Positions 53,843-62,013 of a stretch of DNA of 64,000 bases are shown piece by piece. The position numbers were made by a program, and so were the translations under genes. Source of the stretch: JAWVFM01 sp963739355. GTDB lineage: Bacteria; Actinomycetota; Thermoleophilia; Solirubrobacterales; 70-9. The notes below the pieces were generated by a model, which worked only from the letters and a program-made list of their open reading frames with translations, had not been told where the DNA came from and searched no databases. Position 1 is the first letter of the stretch. Every line of letters begins with the position of its first letter. The stretch lies in assembly GCA_963739355.1 (NCBI GenBank), contig CAVUAD010000002.1, positions 1 through 64,000 on the forward strand. The letters are read 5' to 3'.

Positions 53843-55805
53843 GCGGGATCGATCCCATCAAGGTTGTGCCGCAGCCCGCAGCCGAGCGAATAGTCAGCGT
53901 GCCGCCGACGACGGCGAGGCGATCCTGGAGGCTCCCCAGGCCGGTCCCGCATGGCGTCGCCTGGACATCGAAGCCGCAGCCATCGTCGTTGATCGCGAAC
54001 TTCAGCCGTCCTCCCTCTTCCCAGACGGAAATCAACACGTTCGTCACGCCGCGGGCGTGCTTGGCGGCGTTCTGCAGGCCTTCCGAGCAGGAGAAGTAGA
54101 CGGATTTCTCGATCTCTTGCGGGTAGCGGCGCAGGTCTTCCGCGTGCACGATCGCCGGCACCGCCGCGCCGCGGCTCATCCCCAGCAGGGCATCCCGCAG
54201 GCCCGTGCGATCCAGCATCGGCGGGTAGATGCCGGCGGCGAAGGCGCGAACGTCGTCGATGGTCGCGTCGATGTCCTGGCTCAGCGCGCGGATCACCGCC
54301 GCGCCGGAGGGGTCGCTCTCGTCGAATCGCCCCGCTGCCGCGCCCAGCTTGATCCGGACCCCGATGAGCCTTTGCTGGGCGCCGTCGTGGAGGTCGCGCT
54401 CGATCTTCCGGCGCTCGCGATCCTCCGCCGAGACTCCCCGCGCCCGCGCCTCGGCAAGGTTCGCGATCGAGGTTCGCAGCTGCTCCTTCAGCCGATCGCT
54501 CTCGAGCGCGGCCAGCGCATAGGACGCGGCCGCCGAAACAAGAGCGGGGTCTCCGCCCAGGGCATGGTCGTGGACGATCGCGACGCGCCAGCCGCCATTG
54601 GCCACCTCGGTGATCTCGCGGTCGGCCGCAAACTCCGACAGCGTCACCGGCGAGCCCGTCTCGTCCAGCCACGCCCCTGCGTCGCTCGGGAACGAGTGGC
54701 AGATCTCCAGCGAAGAGTCGTGAAGGATCTCGCCGAGCGCCTGGCGGATCTGCGCGGGGCTCGGACCGGAGCTGAGCTCGCGCGCCATGCGGGCCAGCGT
54801 GCCCACGACGTGGCTGCGCCGGTTCACCCGGCCCAGGGCGGCGGCGAGAGCAACAAGGGGAAGCGCGAGCAGGATCGACCAGCCCAGGGGCGGCAGCAGC
54901 TGCGATCCCGGATTCACTCCGCGCAACGGGAAGTACACGGCGAATCCGGCGCCGATGAGAACGGCCGCCCAGACCATCGGCGAGTACATGTCCTTAAGGG
55001 AGGCGGGCATCTGTCGTCTTCGCCGCAGCACGACGAGCGCGACAGCCGCGAACAGGAGGGGCACCAGGCCCTCGCGGAGCGCAACGACGACACCCGATGG
55101 TTGCGCGCCCGGGCCGATCGAAAATGCGTTGGCCGGGCAGTTCGCGCTGCACGGCGACCACGGCGCGGGGGCCGGGAAGTGCTGCGCCAGCAGCGCGGTC
55201 GGCAGGAACAGCAACCCCACCAGCAAGGCCGCCCCGGTGAAGACCCGGCGACCGGCCGTGTCGGGCAGCCGACCCGACGGGTAGCTGAGGAGCAGGTACA
55301 CGACGGTGAGGTAGACGAGCCATTGGCTCATGCGCCCGGCGCTGTAGAGGACCGGATCCCGAGACGCCGACAGCGCCGACAGCGACCACAGCAGGCCGCC
55401 GGCGATCAGCGCCAACGCGAAGAGGCGCTCGTGCCCGCGGGCGAAGTCGGAGAGGCCCAGGCCGAAGATCACGGCGGCGCCGACGAGGAAGACGGGCAAC
55501 GCAACGACGCGGGTGGCAACCGGGACGTCAAGGAGGACGAGGGCGACGATCGTCGTGACTCCCAGCGAAACCGTGAACGCTGCGAGCGACGCCGAGACCG
55601 CGGGCTCCGCTCGCGTCCACACCGTCTTGGTGGAGGCGAACGCGGTCAACGCCGTCGCGAGGCTGGGAGCACCCGTGCGCCGCAAGGGCTCACCACGGTT
55701 GGACAGGTCACCAGCTTTTCCATTTCGCGATTCCTTCGCGCTTCGGATCAAGCTCGGGGCCAAACTTGTGACCGGCCACCCGCTCCGTCGCTTCTTGCTT
55801 TGCAA
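53835..55805 (-). CDS. NarL-type sensor histidine kinase (HisKA_3)
   Basis: 656 residues if started at ATG 55805; the first membrane helix begins near residue 75, so a later start is likely. Eight helices with a Cys-containing extracytoplasmic loop (SPCSANCPANAF) form the sensor. A GAF-like region follows, then the phospho-acceptor ERRKIERDLHDGAQQRLIGV and a HATPase_c with the N box EGLQNAAKHA, DDGCGFD and GTGLGSLQDRL. It phosphorylates a NarL-type response regulator, with the protein at 50736 the obvious candidate in this window. The signal is unknown; the loop cysteines could sense redox state. Confidence 0.85.
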   Translation of the reverse strand: MQSKKRRSGWPVTSLAPSLIRSAKESRNGKAGDLSNRGEPLRRTGAPSLATALTAFASTKTVWTRAEPAVSASLAAFTVSLGVTTIVALVLLDVPVATRVVALPVFLVGAAVIFGLGLSDFARGHERLFALALIAGGLLWSLSALSASRDPVLYSAGRMSQWLVYLTVVYLLLSYPSGRLPDTAGRRVFTGAALLVGLLFLPTALLAQHFPAPAPWSPCSANCPANAFSIGPGAQPSGVVVALREGLVPLLFAAVALVVLRRRRQMPASLKDMYSPMVWAAVLIGAGFAVYFPLRGVNPGSQLLPPLGWSILLALPLVALAAALGRVNRRSHVVGTLARMARELSSGPSPAQIRQALGEILHDSSLEICHSFPSDAGAWLDETGSPVTLSEFAADREITEVANGGWRVAIVHDHALGGDPALVSAAASYALAALESDRLKEQLRTSIANLAEARARGVSAEDRERRKIERDLHDGAQQRLIGVRIKLGAAAGRFDESDPSGAAVIRALSQDIDATIDDVRAFAAGIYPPMLDRTGLRDALLGMSRGAAVPAIVHAEDLRRYPQEIEKSVYFSCSEGLQNAAKHARGVTNVLISVWEEGGRLKFAINDDGCGFDVQATPCGTGLGSLQDRLAVVGGTLTIRSAAGCGTTLMGSIPLS

Positions 55806-55850
55806 TGCCGCCTGCGAATCGTGTCCGCCCGGCGAGACCGCGGGCCCATT

Positions 55851-57239
55851 CTATGCCCCTGCCGCGGTGATCTGCTCGGCGATCGAGGCCTCCAGGTCGG
55901 CGGCGAGCTCGTCGAGGTCGCTGAGCTTCTCTCGGTCGCCCACCAGGCCGAAGTAGACGCCGCCGTCGTAGGAAAGCAGGCCGATCGACAGCGCGTGCTT
56001 CTGCGGTGACAGCGGCACGAACGGATGGATCGCCTTGATCCTGCGCCCCAACATGAAGAGCGGCATCTGCGGGCCGGGGACGTTCGAGATCACGAGGTTG
56101 AAGGTGAGCGGGCGCGACATCGCGTCGGCCAGGACGCGGTTGAGCGTGGGCGGGACGAAGCCCGTCGCCTCGATGATCAGCGACGCGGCGCCCGCCTGCT
56201 CGGAGGCCTTGCGGCGATTCATCTCGTCGCTCGTGAGCTCCAGGCGGCGCTGCGGGTCGGGCTCGCCGACTGGCAGGCGCATGAGGATCGTCGCGATGCG
56301 GTTGCCAAGCTCGCCCTTCTCGTCGGGACGGCGAATCGAGACGGGCACCAGCGCGACGATGTCCTTCGGCGCGCGCTCGCCGCGGCGCTCGAAGAGGCGC
56401 CGCAGCGCACCTGCCGCCGATGAGAGCACGACGTCATTCACGGTTGCCCGGCCCGAGCCACGGGCCGACTTGAGCTCGTCGAGTGTGCTGGAGACGAACG
56501 CGACGCGGCGGTCGCGGCCGATGTCGACGTTCAGGATGGTGCGGGGCGCGCTCGGCCCGCCGGCGGCCAGGCCCGCGAATCCCTCAGCCGTGCGACGCAG
56601 GCGCTGGGCGGTGCCACGCGGGGTCAGCAGCGCCGAGCGGGTCGCGCTCTGGGCCGCCCGAAGCGGGGTGCGCAGGCGCTCGGCGGCCGCGCCGACGAAG
56701 AGGCTGCGGGTGCTCGGCGCCTCGGCCGCCCAGGTCGCGGCGGGTGGGGCCTCGGTTCCCTCCTCGCTCACGTCGACCAGGAGCATGCCGACGTCCACGG
56801 CCGAGACCCCGTCGACGAGGGCGTGGTGGGTCTTGGAGACGTAAGCGTGGCGGCGCTTGGCCAGCCCCTCGATCATGTAGATCTGCCAGAGGGGCCGGTC
56901 GAAGTCAAGGGGCTCGGACATGATCCGCCCCACCAGCTCGCGAAGCTGCGCGTCGCTTCCCGGCTTCGGCAGCGCCGCGTGGCGCACGTGCCAGCCGACG
57001 TCGAAGCGGTGGTCGTCGGCCCAGACCGGGTTGTGGATGCCCGCCGGGACACGGACGATCCGCTGGCGAAAGCGAGGCACGAGGTTCAGCCGCTTCTCCA
57101 CCTGCTCGATCAGGCGCTCGAAGGGCGGCGGCTTGCCGGCCACGATCACCGTGCCGCCCACGTGCACGTGGATGGGCCCGCGCTCGGCGAGCAGCGACGA
57201 CATGTCCGATGCCGACAGGCGCTGGGTTCGCTCGGCCAT
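55851..57239 (-). CDS. Wax ester synthase/diacylglycerol acyltransferase (WS/DGAT)
   Basis: 462 residues from ATG 57239; the open frame upstream is a mirror of the dehydrogenase. The acyltransferase active site KTHHALVDGVSAVDVGMLL has the HHxxxDG motif. Also typical are PLWQIYMIEGLAKRRHAYV, NDVVLSSAAGALRRLFERR, MRLPVGEPDPQRRLE and NLVISNVPGPQMPLFMLG. The enzyme joins an acyl-CoA to a fatty alcohol or diacylglycerol, making storage wax or triacylglycerol. It faces away from the alcohol dehydrogenase at 57274, with 34 bp between the starts. Confidence 0.88.
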   Translation of the reverse strand: MAERTQRLSASDMSSLLAERGPIHVHVGGTVIVAGKPPPFERLIEQVEKRLNLVPRFRQRIVRVPAGIHNPVWADDHRFDVGWHVRHAALPKPGSDAQLRELVGRIMSEPLDFDRPLWQIYMIEGLAKRRHAYVSKTHHALVDGVSAVDVGMLLVDVSEEGTEAPPAATWAAEAPSTRSLFVGAAAERLRTPLRAAQSATRSALLTPRGTAQRLRRTAEGFAGLAAGGPSAPRTILNVDIGRDRRVAFVSSTLDELKSARGSGRATVNDVVLSSAAGALRRLFERRGERAPKDIVALVPVSIRRPDEKGELGNRIATILMRLPVGEPDPQRRLELTSDEMNRRKASEQAGAASLIIEATGFVPPTLNRVLADAMSRPLTFNLVISNVPGPQMPLFMLGRRIKAIHPFVPLSPQKHALSIGLLSYDGGVYFGLVGDREKLSDLDELAADLEASIAEQITAAGA

Positions 57240-57260
57240 CGTGCCGAGCCTATCCGGGAG

Positions 57261-57266
57261 TAGGGT
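57261..57266 (+). promoter_or_regulatory. -10-like box TAGGGT of the dehydrogenase gene
   Basis: TAGGGT ends 7 nt before ATG 57274, consistent with leaderless transcription. No clear -35. Confidence 0.4.
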
Positions 57267-57273
57267 CCGCTCG

Positions 57274-58300
57274 ATGCGCGCGCTGACCGTCACCGAGGAG
57301 CGCACCGTCGAGTGGCGGGAGGCGCCCGACCCGGCCATCGCCGACCCGCGCCAGGCCATCGTCCGCCCGATCACCGTGGCGCTCTGCGACCTCGACCAGC
57401 CGATGGTCCGTGGCGAGGCTCCGTTCCCGGCGCCGATCGCGCTGGGCCACGAGGGCATCGCCGAGGTCGTCGAGGTGGGGGAGGGGGTGCGCAGCGTCGC
57501 CGCCGGCGACCGCGTCGTCGTGCCGTTCCAGATCTCCTGCGGCGAGTGCGACCGCTGCGCAGCCGGCCTCACCGGCGACTGCCGCTCGGTCCAGCCGGGC
57601 TCGATGTTCGGGTTCGGCGCGTTCGGCGGCGACTGGGGCGGCCTGCTCTCCGACCTCGCGCTCGTGCCGTTCGCCGACGCGATGCTGGTGCCGTTTCCGC
57701 AGGGCGCCGACCCGGTGATGCTCGCCAGCACCTCCGACAACCTGCCCGACGCCTGGCGGACCGTCGCCGGGCCGCTGGAGGAGCTGCCCGGCGCCGACGT
57801 GCTCGTGATCGGCGGCGGCGCGCCGTCGATCGGCCTCTACGCCCTCGACTTCGCCCGGGCGCTGGGCGCCTCGTCGGTCGCCTACGTCGACGACGATCCC
57901 GGCCGCCTGACGGTCGCGCAGGAGCTGGGGGCAGAGGTGCTGGAGCCAAGCGAGACGGGTCGCTACCGCCGGCGCGCGATCACGATCAACGCCACCGGCA
58001 CCCACGAGGGTCTGCACGCGGCTGTCCGCTCCACCCAGCGCGGCGGGATCTGCACCTCCGTGGGCATCTACTTCGAGGAGCTGACGCCGATGCCGCTGCT
58101 GGAGATGTACACGGCGGGCATCCGCTTTGTCACCGGGCGCGTGGCGGCGCGTCCCGCCATCCCGGCGATCCTGGAGCTCGCCGCCGCCGGCTCGATCCGC
58201 CCGCAGGTCGTCACCTCGAACGTCGCCGCGTGGGAGGACGCGCCCGACGCGGTCCAGCGAGACTCAGACCAAGCTCGTCCTCTCCAGGGTCGGGGGCTGA
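57274..58300 (+). CDS. Zinc-dependent alcohol dehydrogenase-like (MDR), frameshifted at the end
   Basis: About 341 residues. Catalytic zinc site: Cys in VALCDLDQ and the GHE of IALGHEGIAEVVEVG. Structural zinc site: four cysteines in CGECDRCAAGLTGDC. Cofactor domain: VLVIGGGAPSIGLYALDFARALG and VAYVDDDPGRL, the latter acidic end favouring NAD. The frame changes near 58258 so that the C-terminus reads TQTKLVLSRVGG and stops at 58300, overlapping the next start. The substrate is unknown. Confidence 0.78.
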
Positions 58301-58599
58301 TGGCTCAGCGGCTCCTCGCCCTCACCTACGACTACGTGCCCGACATCCTCGAGCGCCGCGTCCCCCACCGCGAGGCCCACCTGGCGCACGCGCACGCCTC
58401 GGCCGAGCGCGGCGAGCTGGTCATCGCGGGCGCCCTGGGCGATCCCCCGCACGCGGCGATGTTCGCGTTCGAGGTAGGCGACGCCGCCGTTGTCGAGGAG
58501 TTCGTCGCCGCGGATCCATACGTGAAGGCCGATCTGGTCACGGCCCATCGGATCGAGCCCTGGACCGTCGTCGAGCATCGGGCGACCCAACGGGGCTGA
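58300..58599 (+). CDS. YciI-like protein
   Basis: 99 residues from ATG 58300. It has the YCII fold pattern ALTYDYVPDILERRVPHREAH, HASAERGELVIAGALGDP and VGDAAVVEEFVAADPYVKADL, with the conserved His and the Asp of ADPYV that form the putative active site. YciI-like proteins include dehydrochlorinases and muconolactone-isomerase relatives. The start overlaps the dehydrogenase stop as TGATG once that gene's frame slip is corrected, so the two are likely coupled. Confidence 0.75.
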   Translation: MAQRLLALTYDYVPDILERRVPHREAHLAHAHASAERGELVIAGALGDPPHAAMFAFEVGDAAVVEEFVAADPYVKADLVTAHRIEPWTVVEHRATQRG

Positions 58600-58639
58600 C
58601 CCGCATCCCCCGGCCCTGCGGGCCGGCTTGACCGCCGGG

Positions 58640-58645
58640 TAGGCT
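58640..58645 (+). promoter_or_regulatory. -10-like box TAGGCT of the cNMP/flavin reductase gene
   Basis: TAGGCT followed by CGGCGC and ATG 58652, the same 6-nt spacing and nearly the same sequence as before GTG 30895. Confidence 0.45.
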
Positions 58646-58651
58646 CGGCGC

Positions 58652-60229
58652 ATGGCGACCGCCGCGACACCGGTCCTCTCGGCCCAGCAGCTGGAGAGCC
58701 TCGCCGCCGTGGGAGAGGAACGGTCGGCAGCGGCGGGCGACGTCCTCTACCGGGTGGGTGACCGTAGCTACCCGTTCATCGCGATCCTCGAGGGCGAGGC
58801 GGCGATCCTCGACGCCGCAGGCCACGAGCTCATGCGCCACGGCGATTCGGGCTTCCTCGGCGAGATGAACCTGATGTCGGGCCAGACCGTCTACGTCACC
58901 GCGGTCGCGACCCGGCCCATGCGCTACATCGCAGTCGATCGCGACGACCTCAAGGCGCTGATGTTCGAGGAAGCGCCGCTGGCGGACGTGCTGCTCTCGG
59001 CCTTCATGGCCAGGCGCGAGAGCCTTCAGGCCCACGACGGCGTCGGCATCGAGGTGATCGGCCCCCGCTCGTCGGAGGCCACGCGCAGCATGGTCGAGTT
59101 CGCCCGCCGCAACCGCCTGGCTCACACGTGGCGCGACCCGGCCGCCGACGCCGACGCTCGGGCTCTGGTCGACGGCCTGGAGCCCGAGAAGCTGCCGCTC
59201 GTCCGGCTTCCCGGCGGCCCGGATCTCCCCGGGCCAACACACGGCGAGGTGGCTCGCGCCATCGGCGTCGGCCTCCAGCTCGCCCCTCGCGAGGAGGTGG
59301 ACCTGCTCGTCGTCGGCGGCGGGCCGGCCGGCCTTGGGGCCGCTGTCTACGGAGCCTCCGAAGGGCTGGACACGCTGCTGGTCGAGGGCAGCGCCCTGGG
59401 CGGCCAGGCCGGCGCCTCGCGGCGCATCGAGAACTACCTGGGCTTCCCCGCCGGCATCAGCGGCTCGGAGCTCACGTCGCGCGCCGTCACGCAGGCGCGC
59501 AAGTTCGGCGCCCGCACCGCGACCCCGTACGCGGCGCTCAGCCTCGAGCCCGGAGACGACCAGCACGTCGTTCGGCTCGAGGGCGGCAACGTCGTCGCCG
59601 CCAAGGCGGTCGTTCTGGCCACCGGCGCCGCGTACCGGCGCCTGCCCGTCGAGAATCTCGCCGAGTACGAGGGCGTCAGCGTCTTCTACGCCGCGGGCCC
59701 GCCCGAGGCGAGGCTTTGCGGCGCGATGCGCGTCGGCGTCGTCGGTGGCGGCAACTCGGCCGCCCAGGCGGCGGTGTGGCTCGCCCGCGGCGGCGCGCTC
59801 GTGACCCTCATGCACCGCCGCGGTGACCTGCGCGAGACGATGTCCGACTACCTCATCGCGGAGTTGGACCGCTATGGCGTGAACGCGCTCGAGCGCAGCG
59901 AGGTCGGTGAGCTGCACGGCGCCGATGGCGAGCTCGAGGCCGTCACGCTGCTCGACGGCCGGCGCCTGGATTTCTCCTTCCTGTTCCTCTTCCTGGGCGC
60001 CGCCCCGTGCACGGATTGGTTGGGCGACGTCGTCGCTCGCGACGACAGCGGCTTCGTGCTGACCGGCCCCTCTGCCGGGGCCGACGGCCTGCTGGAAACG
60101 AGCGTCCCGGGGGTATTTGCGGCGGGCGACGTGCGCGCGGCCTCGATCAAGCGCTGCGCGACCGCGGTGGGCGAGGGAGCGATGGTGGTCCGCTTCGTCC
60201 ACGAGCGCATGTCGGGCGTCCCGGCCTGA
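58652..60229 (+). CDS. cNMP-binding / thioredoxin-fold / thioredoxin-reductase-like fusion flavoprotein
   Basis: 525 residues in three parts. (1) A cyclic-nucleotide-binding domain, about 1-130 (GDVLYRVGDRSYPFIAILEGEA, GFLGEMNLMSGQTVYVTAVA). (2) A thioredoxin-fold-like segment, about 130-205. (3) A thioredoxin-reductase-like FAD/NADPH domain (LLVVGGGPAGLGAAVYGAS, LVEGSALGGQAGASRRIENY, MRVGVVGGGNSAAQAAVWLA, GVFAAGDVRAASIKRCATAVGEGA). The CxxC redox pair normally in VCDG is missing (FYAAGPPEARLCGA), so electrons must leave by another route. Such fusions occur in actinobacteria, but their role is not established. ATG 58652 is supported by the TAGGCT box. Confidence 0.82.
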   Translation: MATAATPVLSAQQLESLAAVGEERSAAAGDVLYRVGDRSYPFIAILEGEAAILDAAGHELMRHGDSGFLGEMNLMSGQTVYVTAVATRPMRYIAVDRDDLKALMFEEAPLADVLLSAFMARRESLQAHDGVGIEVIGPRSSEATRSMVEFARRNRLAHTWRDPAADADARALVDGLEPEKLPLVRLPGGPDLPGPTHGEVARAIGVGLQLAPREEVDLLVVGGGPAGLGAAVYGASEGLDTLLVEGSALGGQAGASRRIENYLGFPAGISGSELTSRAVTQARKFGARTATPYAALSLEPGDDQHVVRLEGGNVVAAKAVVLATGAAYRRLPVENLAEYEGVSVFYAAGPPEARLCGAMRVGVVGGGNSAAQAAVWLARGGALVTLMHRRGDLRETMSDYLIAELDRYGVNALERSEVGELHGADGELEAVTLLDGRRLDFSFLFLFLGAAPCTDWLGDVVARDDSGFVLTGPSAGADGLLETSVPGVFAAGDVRAASIKRCATAVGEGAMVVRFVHERMSGVPA

Positions 60230-60258
60230 GCCCGCGCCGCCGCCCCCGGCCCGGCTTC

Positions 60259-60264
60259 TACAAT
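60259..60264 (+). promoter_or_regulatory. Possible -10 box of tRNA-Arg
   Basis: TACAAT 29 bp before the mature tRNA 5' end. No clear -35 element. Weak but correctly placed. Confidence 0.35.
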
Positions 60265-60292
60265 CCGCCGCCCGGGACAGCCCCGGGACCCA

Positions 60293-60366
60293 GCGCCCGT
60301 AGCTCAGCCGGATAGAGCGTCGGTCTACGAAACCGAAGGTCACAGGTTCGAATCCTGTCGGGCGCG
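60293..60366 (+). tRNA. tRNA-Arg (ACG)
   Basis: A 74-nt tRNA with acceptor GCGCCCG/CGGGCGC, D-arm GCUCAGCCGGAUAGAGC, anticodon loop UCUACGAAA (anticodon ACG), and T-arm CACAGGUUCGAAUCCUGUC; no encoded CCA. The 3' 42 nt are repeated exactly at 61823-61864, the usual footprint of tRNA-targeted integration. Confidence 0.95.
60325..60366 (+). repeat. Direct repeat / putative attL in tRNA-Arg
   Basis: 42 bp from the anticodon loop to the tRNA 3' end, identical to 61823-61864. Integration at the anticodon or T-arm that rebuilds the tRNA 3' end leaves exactly this pattern. Confidence 0.75.
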
Positions 60367-60471
60367 CTACAAGTTTCGGGAGAAATCCCTGCAATGTCGC
60401 GCTTTCCGCGATTTCTGCCGACTAGGCTCGCTCTGCCGCCAGGGGCGGGCTTCGGGCCTAGGCGAGGAAGA

Positions 60472-60493
60472 ACCATCGCGCGACCATCGCGCG
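60472..60493 (+). repeat. 11-bp tandem repeat next to attL
   Basis: ACCATCGCGCG occurs twice back to back, 106 bp after the tRNA end. Possible protein-binding site; short enough to be chance. Confidence 0.3.
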
Positions 60494-60704
60494 GATCGCT
60501 TTGCTCAAGCCGGATTCGCCACGTTCGACGGATAAGGCTGTCGCGCGGACCATTCCTGCGGACACCGCTTGGACCCGCTTTCAGTCGTCCTGAAGGGCCC
60601 ATACCCTCGCTGCGTGACGTGGCAGAAGCGAGTTCCACGCAGGCCGGTAAAGGCGGATGGAGGGATGACTTCCCCTGAGCTCTGACCTCCCTAACGAGCT
60701 CAGC

Positions 60705-61415
60705 TTGGACCTGACCGACTTGAAGGAGCCTCTCCATCCCATGTTCGCGCTGCGGTCGCGGGTGTTCGTGGACTGGCACCGAGCAGCTGGGCGGGAAGTT
60801 TTCGTCCTCCCGCCGGCCGACGCTAAGGCCAAGGAGATGGCCCAGGCGCTGGCGATCGACGCGCAAGTCTCTTCGGCCGAATTCTCGGACGTGATCCTCC
60901 CCGCCACGCCCCTACGGGAGTTTGCCGACGTGGAGGTGGTCGCGGAGCGAACTCGAGAAATCTGAATATCGACTGCGAGACGTCTCGCGGCTTGGCCCGG
61001 CGGCATTCATGGCCGTTTCGGAGCTGTGCAATAACGCGGTCGAGCACGGAGCCAACCGCCTAGGCGGGTACATCGCCGTGCGTCGCGTAAGCGAGCCCAG
61101 CCAAGGGTCTCCATCGCGGTCTGTGATCTCGGAATCGGGATCCCTGAGCACTCCGGCAGCAGCACCCAGAGCTTTCTGATGACAGCCATGCCATTGGGGT
61201 CGCGACGAACCCTGGTGTGAGCGGCACAGGAGGACCCCCACCGAGGCTATGGCTTCGACGCCGTCTTCGATGCGGCCCTGACATCTGCAATGACGGAGGC
61301 CAAGTTCACGATTTTGTCGCGGCTCTACGAGGAACGGATCGTGCAGGAGCGGCACGTCCGACGATTCATCCGGCTGCGCAGTACGGGCGCGGTGCCTGGG
61401 ACCTTTGCGAGCTGA
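60705..61415 (+). CDS. GHKL ATPase (anti-sigma/histidine-kinase-like), frameshifted
   Basis: Reading across frames gives ~235 residues. The N-terminal part is DLTDLKEPLHPMFALRSRVFVDWHRAAGREVFVLPP, a domain found before such ATPases in actinobacteria. The ATPase part has N box FMAVSELCNNAVEHGANRLGG, G1 DLGIGIPEH, and G2 around GTGDPHRGYGFDAVFDAALTS. No phospho-acceptor His is present, so it resembles RsbW-like or stand-alone GHKL proteins. Frame changes occur near 60950, 61105, 61180 and 61235. The start is taken as TTG 60705. The stop at 61415 lies 69 bp before the STAS-like gene. Confidence 0.55.
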
Positions 61416-61483
61416 TCCGGTTTGAGGCCCGATGCCTCTCGACGATGATCGGGCATCAAGAGTTTCATCGCCAGGAGGTCGTC

Positions 61484-61915
61484 TTGAACGTGCGCATGCC
61501 TGACCAAGGTCGCACGCTGGCGACCCGGCGCCTTGCGACCGAAGTTTGCGCGTTGGCGAGGCTGGACGCCGAGGGGCAGGTTGAACTGGATTTCGATGGC
61601 GTGCTGGCTGTGAGCTACTCGTTCGCTGACGAGCTACTCGGACGGCTTAGCGATCTCGTCGCGCCGCACGCGGGCCAGGTGCTGATCATCAACGCCTCGG
61701 ACGAAGTGCAGCCCATCCTGGAGCGAGTCGTAGGGCACCGGGGCGTGAGCCAGTTGGTCCGTTTGCCCAGCGCCGTTTCGCTCCACCGGCCTTCAACTTT
61801 GCGTTCACTGCTGAACGCAAAGCTACGAAACCGAAGGTCACAGGTTCGAATCCTGTCGGGCGCGTCCTCGGAAATCGGAGCAGGCCGCATGGACATGCGC
61901 TTTGTCGCCGCCTGA
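61484..61915 (+). CDS. STAS-like (DUF4325-type) protein; 3' end derived from tRNA repeat
   Basis: 143 residues from TTG 61484, chosen because AGGAGG lies 5 nt upstream. The core QVELDFDGVLAVSYSFADELLGRL, then APHAGQVLIINASDEVQPILERVVGHRG, matches STAS-like DUF4325 proteins, which are often encoded beside GHKL ATPases. From about residue 114 the sequence KLRNRRSQVRILSGA is simply the translated 42-bp tRNA-Arg repeat, so the native C-terminus has been replaced or extended by the integration junction. The pair may form a switching module like anti-sigma/antagonist systems; this is an inference. Confidence 0.65.
   Translation: MNVRMPDQGRTLATRRLATEVCALARLDAEGQVELDFDGVLAVSYSFADELLGRLSDLVAPHAGQVLIINASDEVQPILERVVGHRGVSQLVRLPSAVSLHRPSTLRSLLNAKLRNRRSQVRILSGASSEIGAGRMDMRFVAA
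61823..61864 (+). repeat. Direct repeat / putative attR (tRNA-Arg 3' copy)
   Basis: Exact 42-bp copy of 60325-60366, located in the 3' part of the STAS-like gene. It lacks the 5' half of a tRNA, so it is not a functional tRNA gene. Confidence 0.75.
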
Positions 61916-62001
61916 GCGACCTGACCTACACGGAAAGGTTCTGGCGGAGATTCTCGTGAGTGGGCCAACCGCTGCCTCAACACATCGTGTGCTGGGGTGT
62001 G

Positions 62002-62007
62002 TATGGT
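62002..62007 (+). promoter_or_regulatory. -10-like box TATGGT of the toxin-antitoxin pair
   Basis: TATGGT ends 6 nt before GTG 62014, the same geometry as several genes in the window. It supports GTG 62014 over the upstream GTG at 61960. Confidence 0.45.
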
Positions 62008-62013
62008 TGCCGA

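Larger units (their letters stand above)
60325..61864 (+). mobile_element. Small tRNA-Arg-flanked island, probably a remnant
   Basis: Bounded by the 42-bp direct repeats. The ~1.46 kb between them hold an ATPase gene with frame slips and a STAS-like gene, but no recombinase. It could be a remnant or a passenger moved by an integrase encoded elsewhere. Between 60367 and 60704 no gene is visible; the stretch contains an 11-bp tandem repeat (60472-60493). Confidence 0.5.

Noticed and set aside
53817..56009. Long open frame on the plus strand across the histidine kinase
   Set aside because: It mirrors the kinase gene; composition is Arg/Gly/Ala-rich with no domain, while the minus strand shows complete kinase motifs.
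60394..60678. Possible small gene after tRNA-Arg
   Set aside because: Translation is Arg/Pro-rich without structure or ribosome binding site; more likely non-coding island DNA.
61823..61864. Second tRNA-Arg gene
   Set aside because: Only the 3' part is present; no acceptor 5' strand or D-arm, so it is a repeat and not a tRNA gene.
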